Of a DNA stretch of 53,386 nt, positions 6,797-14,900 are shown piece by piece (the first letter of the stretch is position 1; every line of letters starts with the position of its first letter). The translations under genes and the position numbers were made by a program. Location: NCBI RefSeq assembly GCF_021278025.1, contig NZ_JAIBHJ010000027.1, forward strand, positions 1 to 53,386, given 5' to 3'. Below the pieces are notes generated by a model. It did not search any database, was not told the origin of the DNA, and saw nothing but the letters and a program-made list of their open reading frames with translations. Source of the DNA: Motilimonas sp. E26. Lineage in GTDB: Bacteria > Pseudomonadota > Gammaproteobacteria > Enterobacterales > CBDFNC01.

Positions 6797-7452
6797 TAAA
6801 TCATCGCTCCCTTACTCACAGAGCGCTCATGACTTAAGATAAATTTTTCACCTTTAAATGTTTTTACCGGATCACCGCGCTCAACTTGCCAGTGCTGTTG
6901 CCAACGTTTCTTTTCTTGCTGCGTCATGGTTGCCAATTTCGTTGCTTCAAGCTTTTGCAACAATATGGCCTTGGCTAAACGTTTATTGGCATGTTGACTG
7001 CGCTCACTCTCAACCCGCACTGACATACCTGTTGCGGTATGGGTGGCTCTTACCGCCGAATCGGTGGTATTAACATGCTGACCACCCGCACCCGACGCAC
7101 GGCATGTTTGAAAAGTCACACTGTTATCAAGTTGACTGTCATCAATGTCATACATTTGACCGCTAAAAAACCAGTTTTTACGTTTGTGCTTAGGTCGATA
7201 CTGACTTTGACATACCCACAACATAGCGCCCTGCCATGATATAGCAACTTGCCTCGCACCATCCTCGGGGGTGGAATCAAGTTGCAACAACACCGATTTA
7301 TAGCACTCTCGTTCTTTTGCCGTGATCGTTTCAACGACATCCAACTTGATACCTTTATCTAAACATTGTTTATTAATCATGTTGAACGCCAAGCCAACGG
7401 CTTTACAGCATTCCATTGGGCCTTGCCCTGCTGATATTTGCAGTAAAATCAT
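6796..7452 (-). CDS. prfH: PrfH, class I release-factor homologue acting on damaged ribosomes
   Basis: 218 residues. It starts MILLQISAGQGPMECC, closely matching remembered E. coli PrfH (MILLQLSSAQGPEECC), and holds the peptidyl-tRNA hydrolysis motif GAGGQHVNTTDSAVRATH near residues 124-141. ERSQHANKRLA follows, as in domain 3 of release factors. It lacks the codon-recognition domain of RF1/RF2. PrfH is reported to release peptide from ribosomes cleaved in the decoding centre so that the partner RtcB2 can religate the 16S RNA. I placed the start at the ATG at 7450-7452, which overlaps the rtcB stop in ATGA, rather than the GTG three codons upstream. The coupling supports joint function with RtcB. 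Confidence 0.9.
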   Translation of the reverse strand: MILLQISAGQGPMECCKAVGLAFNMINKQCLDKGIKLDVVETITAKERECYKSVLLQLDSTPEDGARQVAISWQGAMLWVCQSQYRPKHKRKNWFFSGQMYDIDDSQLDNSVTFQTCRASGAGGQHVNTTDSAVRATHTATGMSVRVESERSQHANKRLAKAILLQKLEATKLATMTQQEKKRWQQHWQVERGDPVKTFKGEKFILSHERSVSKGAMI

Positions 7453-8639
7453 GCTGAGCACTCCCCATTGGTTTTAAAGGTTAAAACGGGGCGCAGCCTT
7501 GCCAGCACCTCAATTAGTCCTGCTTCTACCATATCGCTGATCACCGTTTCACATTTTTTGTATGCTTGGGGGGCTTCGTCGTATAGCAATTCTTTATTGC
7601 CACATACTACGCGGCTACCTAGCGCGGTTCGGTATAAGTCTTCACGCTTGTATTTATGACCGAGGCGGCCATGGCATTCACCGCGTTGCCACTTACGACC
7701 CGCGCCATGGGCCAGTGAAAATAAGCTAATGCGGCCATTTTCAACTTGGTTTGAGCCATCCTCATTTGAATTGACTAAAAGCGGTTTAACCAGATAACTG
7801 TGATCCCCCCGCGACCCCGGAATAACCACATAGCCTTTGTCACTCGGGGTGGCGCCTTTTCTGTGTAGCCAGCCATTCAAACCATCCATGTTTTTTGCCG
7901 ATACTAAATTGTGATTAATATCTAACGTGCAGTTTCCATTGGCGCGAATGGCCTCTAAAAAGCGCATGGCAATTAATTCACGATTCAGCTCTGCAAAGCG
8001 CACGGCTTCGTCATGTTGTTGCATGTATTTGGCAAAGTCGGCATCACTTTCAGATAATCCATCGTGACTGTATTTTGTTATATGCGCGGCTAGAATTGAC
8101 TGCCCAAGCCCACGTGAGCCTGAGTGCACAAGTAGCTGCAGGTGCTTTTTATTCAACCCTAACTCATCTAATACTGCTTGATTGTAAATCTCATCAATGG
8201 CCTGAAATTCAGCGAAATGGTTACCCCCACCTATGGTGCCCAAGGCATGGTCATAGCCATTGATGGTGATGTTTTTGGCCGCTTTTCTAGATTGAATAAC
8301 CGACTGCCAGCTGTCATCGAGTGGCTGCTCAACATGGGTGAATTTTTTGGCTAATTTATCAAGATTAACCTTTGATACTTTGGCGGAGGTTTGCCATAAC
8401 GACATACCACAACCAATATCATTACCCACCAGCGCGGGGTAAATTTTGTTGCTAGTAAAAAAAGCTGCACCAATGGGGTAACCTCTACCGGGGTGTAAAT
8501 CAGGCATGCCCGCAACGCGCTGCATGCCCTCTAGCTGAGCTGTTTTGATCAGTTGTTGTATTGCCAGCCCTTCAATCCACGTATTTTTAGACGCAATGAG
8601 GCTAACGTTTTCAGAAATTTTTTGGACGGATTTGCCCAT
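7449..8639 (-). CDS. rtcB2: RtcB-family RNA ligase (RtcB2, PrfH-linked)
   Basis: 396 residues, normal RtcB length. It has the metal-binding NDIGCGM near residues 73-79, GGGNHFAEFQ near 137, VHSGSRGLGQ near 170 and the guanylylated histidine motif SLAHGAGRKW near 310. RtcB joins 2',3'-cyclic-phosphate or 3'-phosphate ends to 5'-OH ends using GTP and Mn2+. Here it leads a five-gene operon and overlaps prfH by four bases, the arrangement of the RtcB2-PrfH ribosome-repair pair rather than the rtcA-linked rtcB. An AAGGA ribosome site lies nine bases before the ATG. No sigma-54 promoter or RtcR regulator gene is seen upstream, so control appears to differ from the E. coli rtcBA operon. Confidence 0.93.
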   Translation of the reverse strand: MGKSVQKISENVSLIASKNTWIEGLAIQQLIKTAQLEGMQRVAGMPDLHPGRGYPIGAAFFTSNKIYPALVGNDIGCGMSLWQTSAKVSKVNLDKLAKKFTHVEQPLDDSWQSVIQSRKAAKNITINGYDHALGTIGGGNHFAEFQAIDEIYNQAVLDELGLNKKHLQLLVHSGSRGLGQSILAAHITKYSHDGLSESDADFAKYMQQHDEAVRFAELNRELIAMRFLEAIRANGNCTLDINHNLVSAKNMDGLNGWLHRKGATPSDKGYVVIPGSRGDHSYLVKPLLVNSNEDGSNQVENGRISLFSLAHGAGRKWQRGECHGRLGHKYKREDLYRTALGSRVVCGNKELLYDEAPQAYKKCETVISDMVEAGLIEVLARLRPVLTFKTNGECSA

Positions 8640-8797
8640 AGTACCAATTCCTTTTTCTTTATTAGAAAAATAGGATTAAAACGAAAATCGAATTGGCAGG
8701 TCTGGATCTATGTTGAAATCATCGAAAGGAATGAAGTTAACGCGGTGTTTAGCTAAATATACTTAGTGTACAAAGACGTATTTGAGCAACCCGTTTC

Positions 8798-8839
8798 TTA
8801 TCGGATAAGACCTGCAAAGGATGTTAATGTAAATGTCAT
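8798..8839 (-). CDS. Leader-like mini-ORF (13 codons) upstream of rtcB2
   Basis: On the minus strand TAAGGAG, eight bases before an ATG at 8837-8839, is as strong a ribosome site as any in the operon. The frame reads MTFTLTSFAGLIR then TAA at 8798-8800. The last codons lie in an inverted repeat, CTTATC-C-GATAAG, which includes the stop region. It sits about 160 bases before rtcB2. A leader peptide sensing translation state would fit an operon for ribosome repair, but conservation is untested and such short frames can arise by chance. The rest of 8640-8964 holds no gene that I can support. Confidence 0.35.
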   Translation of the reverse strand: MTFTLTSFAGLIR

Positions 8840-8882
8840 GATATTTTCTCCTTACAGTAAGTTGATCAATTGAGTTGGTATA

Positions 8883-8903
8883 GAGCACTTTTGGTTAGTG
8901 CTC
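8883..8903. promoter_or_regulatory. Perfect 7-bp inverted repeat upstream of the rtcB2 operon
   Basis: GAGCACT (8883-8889) and AGTGCTC (8897-8903) are separated by seven bases. It lies 44 bases ahead of the mini-ORF on the minus strand and 137 bases ahead of the lipoprotein gene on the plus strand, between two divergent units. It could be an operator or a transcript hairpin. Confidence 0.35.
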
Positions 8904-9039
8904 ATTAATTGGGCGGCATAGTATTCAGTTTTTGTGCGTAAAGCAACTGCAATTTTAGGTTAATTTGACTTATCATCCTGCGGCTGTTGCAATATTTCCC
9001 CCTGAGCGCGCATTTACTTACACAATTTTGGAGAGGTGT

Positions 9040-9909
9040 ATGCCCTTTAAATCGTATATTTTTTGTTTTTTCGGCTTTTTCTTAATGAGCTGTGATGCCA
9101 GCCCTGACTACTTGACCGATCTTAGACGCCATAAAGACACGGTGGGTAATTTTGTCGGTAAGGGCTTAACCGTTGCAGAGCGCGATACGGACCTGGATTG
9201 GTATGTAGCCGACTTTCATAGCACAGCGCTAAAAAATGCCTCACTGCTTGAATTCGCGCCCGAGAATGATTTTAAGTTTGTGCGTAGTTACAAGTTTTAC
9301 GACGGCTCAGGGCTGCTCTGGTCGTGGACTCACTCAGGTCGCCAGTTCAATATGATTTATAGCTTTGTCGGCCCTGGCACCGATGTCACCATAGTTGAAA
9401 ACACCCATCACCTTACGGACGATGAAATCATTATTGCGCTGTACTTTGAAGACAAATATCAAGCCGTACTCAATGTGTTTGAAGCCCCTAAATGGCGTAT
9501 TGTTGATCAGCCAATCACTTACCAGCCCGAAGCGCTGGGCTTTTTAGATCTCGTCGGCGACATTTTTCAAGGCAAGGTTGCCACCCTACCTTATGTGCTA
9601 ATTGAAAGTTCAGGTTGCGCCTATTTAGAAGACAATCAAGAAACATGTACCGATCTGCCCGCTCCTTTCAAGCAATGGTTAACTGAAAATGCAACGAGTT
9701 TGTTTGGTGATAAATCCAAAGCCGAATTTGGTCTCAAAGTTGTTTACAACGATAAGGCAGAGTTTAGCGAGGTAATTGCTGCCTATCACTACAGTGAAGG
9801 GTACGATAAAAATGGATACCCACTTCTTAGTGACATCCAACTGCCTATTGCTAAAGGCTACCTAAATGAAGGCAGCCGACTTAAGCTGCCGATTGGATAC
9901 AGGTATTAG
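9040..9909 (+). CDS. Hypothetical lipoprotein
   Basis: 289 residues from the ATG at 9040, which has a GGAGAGG ribosome site; a longer in-frame TTG start at 8965 has no such site and would bury the signal. The N-terminus MPFKSYIFCFFGFFLMSC is a lipoprotein signal with lipobox LMSC. The residue after Cys is Asp, which in enterobacteria favours retention in the inner membrane. The mature part is soluble and rich in aromatic residues (DLDWYVADFH, LLWSWTHSGRQF), and has a CAYLEDNQETC pair that could form a disulfide. The family is not recognised. It is divergent from the RNA-repair operon and shows no link to it beyond proximity. Confidence 0.7.
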   Translation: MPFKSYIFCFFGFFLMSCDASPDYLTDLRRHKDTVGNFVGKGLTVAERDTDLDWYVADFHSTALKNASLLEFAPENDFKFVRSYKFYDGSGLLWSWTHSGRQFNMIYSFVGPGTDVTIVENTHHLTDDEIIIALYFEDKYQAVLNVFEAPKWRIVDQPITYQPEALGFLDLVGDIFQGKVATLPYVLIESSGCAYLEDNQETCTDLPAPFKQWLTENATSLFGDKSKAEFGLKVVYNDKAEFSEVIAAYHYSEGYDKNGYPLLSDIQLPIAKGYLNEGSRLKLPIGYRY

Positions 9910-9975
9910 CAAAGGTTTAATTTTAGCTTCTGACGTTCTGAGGCTTCGAACTTTATTTATTGAGTGTCATACTTA

Positions 9976-10299
9976 TTATTCGACAATCTTGCTCCCTGCA
10001 TGATGAATACAAGACACGATCTTTTCACCATAAACTTGTTGTTCATCTTGGGTAAGCTCAGTGGGTAAATTTAGTTTGTTAGGCTCTGCCAAACAATTTT
10101 GATACAACTTGTTGATTAACTCTCTACACTTCTTCGTTGTTAGCGCTTTACTTTGAAGGTAGGACTGATCCCTTACACTACACAAATGACTACTTAAAAC
10201 AGGTTCAAGTGAAAGTAACCATTGCTCGGTTGCCAATTGATCAGCGTAGGCGCCACTACTGATTAGTAACGACAGGACTAAGGCTTTATTCAGTTTCAT
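9976..10299 (-). CDS. Small exported Cys-containing hypothetical protein
   Basis: 107 residues. MKLNKALVLSLLISSGAYADQ is a clear Sec signal peptide with likely cleavage after AYA. The mature part of about 88 residues has four cysteines (HLCSV, KKCRE, QNCLA, VSCIH), which would allow two disulfides in the periplasm, and is predicted to be helical. An AAGGGAAACG ribosome site precedes the ATG. It lies downstream of pfaD on the same strand, separated by a 136-base gap containing a long inverted repeat, so it is probably transcribed separately. No family recognised. Confidence 0.6.
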   Translation of the reverse strand: MKLNKALVLSLLISSGAYADQLATEQWLLSLEPVLSSHLCSVRDQSYLQSKALTTKKCRELINKLYQNCLAEPNKLNLPTELTQDEQQVYGEKIVSCIHHAGSKIVE

Positions 10300-10344
10300 C
10301 GTTTCCCTTATTCACGAATAATCAAATCGATCGGCAACTCATTG

Positions 10345-10405
10345 TGTTGGTGCTAAATATTCTTCAAATGATTAAACAGATAAAGGATATTATTAAGCAC
10401 CAACA
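10345..10405. terminator. Long inverted repeat between pfaD and the next gene
   Basis: TGTTGGTGCTAAATA (10345-10359) pairs with TATTAAGCACCAACA (10391-10405), 14 of 15 positions, around a 31-base loop. It lies 30 bases after the pfaD stop. No U-run follows on the minus strand, so termination of the pfa transcript here is a guess; it may instead be a small mobile palindromic repeat. Confidence 0.4.
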
Positions 10406-10435
10406 AAATGGAGCTGACATATCATCAAGTTTTTA

Positions 10436-11974
10436 CTACACCCGATACTGACACAGCTCAGGCGCTAGCATCAAGCCTTGGCTTTTCAGTAATTGAATGC
10501 GTTGTAGATACGCAGCGCCTGTCATTAAGTGACTGACTACGTCCACCACTTTACGGTTTTGGTATTCGGCTAAATAAGTACCCTTAGTCCATGCGTTAAA
10601 TGCGCCCAGTGCAGGGCCTGCCCAAATTTGATAATCCATTTCGCGCCCGACTTCGCCTTGGTTTGACCAGCGGCTGGAAAGGCCTAAATACCAGCGGAAA
10701 ATTAACGCCATTTTGCGTTTAGGGTTATTTTGCGCGCGCTCGATTTGTTTAGGGTCACGACTGTTAAAATGGGCAACGGTGTTCTGCCACACCACTTCAA
10801 GGGGTTGACGAAATACTTGCTGCTCGAGCTTTTCACGCTCAGCGGCAGGAATAGCATCAATGCTGTCGTATTGCTGATACAAGTCGTATAACTTTTGCGC
10901 GCGCATTGGGAACAAGGTGCCGCGTTTAACCACTTGTAGTTGTACGCCCATTTCAAACATATCGGCGGCTGGCGCCATGGTCACGTCGGCCATTTCGGTG
11001 GTCGATAATAGCTTTTTGGTGTGTTCACTGGCACCTGCTTCAATACAGGCTTGGTTAACCGAGCCGGTAACAATAAAGTCTGCGCCCATGGCAAAGGTAG
11101 CTAACGCGGCACTTGGCGTCCCCACGCCGCCACCCGCACCTACGCGCACGGGCGTGCTAAATTGATATTCAGCTTGCAACTGGTCGCGCAAACTGATCAA
11201 AGTTGGCAATAAAGTGACTAATGGACGGTTATCAGTGTGGCCACCAGAGTCCGCTTCGGCGGTAATGTCATCGGCCATTGGCACCTGCTGTGCTAATTCA
11301 AATTGTTGCGCGGTGATCAAACCTTGATCTAGCAAGCTTTGCAGTAATTTAACCGGCGCAGGTTTAATGAACTTTTCGGCTACTTCAGTGCGTGATACTT
11401 TGGCGATCACTTTGTTAGCTATGTTGATCTGACCTTGCGCATTCACACTTAACCCTGCGGCGCGATAACGCACAATGTGCTCAGTTAAGCCCAAAAATGC
11501 CGATGCTTCAACGGTATGTACGCCATGGCTTAAATATAATTCCACGCAGCCACGCTCTAACGCTGGCTCACTGGGGCTGTGGATCAAGTTAAATGCATAA
11601 GGGCCATTGGGCAGCGCCGCTTGAATGGTGCTAATAGCTTGCTTAACACGTTCTGGCACTAAACCCGCCGCGCCAAATGAGGCTAAAAAGCCCGCTTGGC
11701 CTAACGCTATTACCATTTCTTCTGAGGCAATGCCATTGGCCATGGCGCCCGCGTAATAAGCATAGTTAACGCCGTGACAGGCTTTAAAGGCGGCGCTGCC
11801 AAGTTCAGTGGCATCACAAGCAGGTGCAAAGGCTAATAGTGACTCGCCATTAACAGCATTGGCATCGGGGCGAATGGTGACGCCCTGCGCGCTATTAAAT
11901 ACAAAGCTATTTTGCGCCAGCTGACGCAGTGCCGTTTGGTTGGCGGTGGAAAATTCTAGTGTATTCATTGTCAT
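10436..11974 (-). CDS. pfaD: PfaD, enoyl reductase subunit of the PUFA synthase
   Basis: 512 residues. An FMN-dependent TIM-barrel enoyl reductase of the nitronate-monooxygenase-like type found in PUFA synthases. Visible features are GVNYAYYAGAMANG near 69, the substrate-loop region ADSGGHTDNRPL near 241 and the flavin-phosphate motif VGAGGGVGTPSAALA near 277, then GADFIVTGSVNQA. It reduces enoyl intermediates during PUFA chain growth. It starts seven bases after the pfaC stop, as the last gene of pfaABCD. The ATG at 11972-11974 is used, with another in-frame ATG two codons later. Length is normal to slightly short for the family (about 540). Confidence 0.95.
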   Translation of the reverse strand: MTMNTLEFSTANQTALRQLAQNSFVFNSAQGVTIRPDANAVNGESLLAFAPACDATELGSAAFKACHGVNYAYYAGAMANGIASEEMVIALGQAGFLASFGAAGLVPERVKQAISTIQAALPNGPYAFNLIHSPSEPALERGCVELYLSHGVHTVEASAFLGLTEHIVRYRAAGLSVNAQGQINIANKVIAKVSRTEVAEKFIKPAPVKLLQSLLDQGLITAQQFELAQQVPMADDITAEADSGGHTDNRPLVTLLPTLISLRDQLQAEYQFSTPVRVGAGGGVGTPSAALATFAMGADFIVTGSVNQACIEAGASEHTKKLLSTTEMADVTMAPAADMFEMGVQLQVVKRGTLFPMRAQKLYDLYQQYDSIDAIPAAEREKLEQQVFRQPLEVVWQNTVAHFNSRDPKQIERAQNNPKRKMALIFRWYLGLSSRWSNQGEVGREMDYQIWAGPALGAFNAWTKGTYLAEYQNRKVVDVVSHLMTGAAYLQRIQLLKSQGLMLAPELCQYRV

Positions 11975-11980
11975 TCTTCG

Positions 11981-14900
11981 TTAACCCTTAACTTCGGCAT
12001 TAGCAGCGGCATTGGCCGTGTCTTGCTCGGTCTCTTTAATGCAAAGAGCAATATCTGTAACTTCATAAATGCGCAGACCGTCTTTAGACAAATCGGCATT
12101 GGCAATTAGCGTGACTTTATTTGGCTCGCAGATCACTTGGGTGATCTGCACGTTAATGTTCATCAAGGTATTGAGCGGGTTAATTTGCCCGCGATATTTC
12201 CATTTCACATTACTTAGCAGTGGCATAAAGCGCGGTGAAATAAGCTCGCTGCCTAAGTCTTGTTTTAAGGCAAACACTTGCATTACTTCAATAATGGCCT
12301 CAACGCCCAATGAGCCCGGCATCACCGGATCTTGATGGAAGTGAAATTGGAAGAACCAATCACTTGGATCAATCGTGCGCTCAGCGTAGCAATAGCCTAA
12401 CTGATGCGTGCCGCTATTTGGCAGCAAGTAAACGGTATCAACAAAGTTTAATCGCCCTCCCGCCAAGCGGTAATGTGGCCGCTTCGGGTCAACGGCAAAT
12501 AAAGGGTTTTGTTGATTGGTTAAATCAATGCGCTCAGGCATTTGATTGCTGCCAACGGTGGCGGCGTCTTGCTCTAAGTACCAAGCTTGACGCACCTTGC
12601 CGTTATCTAAGCCCAGTTGATGGGTCAGCGCCTCGGCTTTAAAATAACCAAATACCGCGCTGCCTTGATAAAACGGCGCGCCATCGGTGGAGAGCACAAA
12701 ATCAAAGCTTTGAATAATGTTAGTCCCTGCGATCACCGTTGATTTCAAGGTCGATTCGTTGACGATGGTTTTACCGCGCAAGTCCACTTCACGCAGCAAC
12801 TCGCCTTGACCGTCGAGGTTTCTAAAAAACAGCTCGGTGCCAGGAAAGCCTAATGTGGTGCCCATGTAGCCGGAGATAAAGCCATTAGGTTGCAAGGATA
12901 TTTCCATCAAGATGGAATACGGCATGTAATTGTGGTGGCTGTTGCCCTGGAAGTACCAAGCATCAGCAGGCACATCATATTCCGCAATACAGCTAGCAGG
13001 ATGTTTTAAATCGCCGCGTTTACCTTGCACATCAATCACTCGGGTGGTGAGTTGTAAATCACCACATGGGGTGCGCGGCGGGATCAAGCCATCGTAAATA
13101 CGGTAGTCTTCACCAAAACACTGGCAAATATCACCTGTAGCAAATTCAAACAAATGATAAGGGGTAAAAGGCAAGGTATCGGGCGTGCGGTTTTCACCCA
13201 CCACCACTGGCGCGGGCACATGTTTTAATGGCACAACGCCTTTGATTTTTTCGGCGCTTAAATCGGGCACTTGCGCCATTAACGGTGCGCTGGTACTGGG
13301 CAATCTGGTATTAGGTAATTTCAACCCTGCTTTCGCTACCCCTTTAATCATTACGCCAAGGTTTTTAAAGTCCACCACTACCTTGCCATTAAGCACTATG
13401 TCAATGTCGGCTTTGGCATAAGGCATCGGATGCAAACCGATTTCCGTTACTTGCATGCGATACACCAAGGTGCCATGTTGCGGCAGTACTTGACCTCGAC
13501 AGCGCACTTTTTGCGGCTCGTTCGCCATCGGTTGAAAGCGCCCTTGCTCGACTAAGGTGTGTAAGCCTAAATACATCATGTAAAACTGCAGCAGTTGACC
13601 ACAGCCTTCAGCCATCAGTGAGCCCGCCATCACTTGATCGTCTTTAAAATGACACGGGAAATACCAGTGCTGCGGATCAAGGCATTTTTCACCTTGCAGT
13701 GAACCAAGTCCCCAAGGGCCGCCGTGGATATCGATATTGGACACTTGCTCAATCATCAAGAATTTTTCAGATGAGAAACAAAGTGATGAGTTTTTATCAG
13801 TGGCGTATTCAGCGCCAAAACAAGCCGAGACATCGCCTTGGATCAAATGGCGGATTGCCTCTGTGTTAAAAGCAGTTTGCTGATGGGCTAGCAGCGGTGT
13901 GAAGTGTTGTTTTTCAACTTGAGCCAGCGCCTTTAATTCATCTTGTGTTTTGATCACCCCTTTACCATCGGCTAGCTCTTGGTCGGTGAAAAAGCCGGCG
14001 CAGCCGCCGTCCATTTTCAGCACCATGGTATCGCCCACGAAGCACTCATAAGAGAAGAAGAACAACAAGGTATCGCCATTGCGCGCAAAATGATTGATGC
14101 TAATGTCGTAGCGCAAGGTCTCACCGCCTTTTGGCAAGTCAGCGAGGAAGGTTAAAGTACAATCAAGTAAACGATATACTCGCTCACCTTTGTTTTCAAA
14201 ATCAATGCCTAAGTAGCTGATCAGCATTAAATCACATTGGCCTGATTCAACCGCCACCGCCCAAGGAATTTGTCCGTCCACTAGATAAGGGGCATCCAGC
14301 GGAATATCGTATTCGGTGGTCATGGTGCAAGGCTTGTATTCGTTGACCTTGGCATTGAGCTTGGTCACCCGCGACACCAATAAGTAATCGGTAGTCGGCA
14401 AACGCACGCGGCGCGGATAACTGTCAATGATGGCGTATTCAGGGCCAAACACCTTAGCAATCGAGCCTTCTGAATACTCAACTAAATCGTCATAGTTCCA
14501 GATCTCGCCCGCTTTTGGCTGATAAGTTTTAGCTTGATAGGTTTCAGTGCGCTTAGGCAAAGGAGTCTGGCGCACCAGTCGAGCAAAATCATTTAAACCT
14601 TGCTGGCGCGTTTGTGCCACTTGGCTTGCTTGCTCATGTTGCGCCAAGGTGATTGGCTGAGCGGCTGTGTGTAAGTTAACTGACAAGGCTGTTCCCTGTT
14701 CGATTATGGTATTTGAAATAGAGGGGCCGCCGAGCACGACGGCTTTCACTAAGCCGACTTTCTGCGGCGTGGGCACCTTGAATGCCTTGGACATCTTGAC
14801 ATTAACGGCACTTTGCAACGTGACTTGGCTTAAGCTGCCATCAATACACTGCATGTAAGCCGCCGCTAATTGGCCTTGTGGTGCTGGACTTGGTAAAGCT

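Noticed and set aside
8553-8756. Plus-strand 67-codon frame across the rtcB2 start
   Set aside because: It is antisense to the rtcB2 5' end, has no recognisable family or ribosome site, and coincides with the operon's leader.
8640-8840. Sigma-54 promoter for rtcB2, as in E. coli rtcBA
   Set aside because: I looked for TGGCAC-N5-TTGC on the minus strand and found no acceptable match, and there is no rtcR gene nearby.
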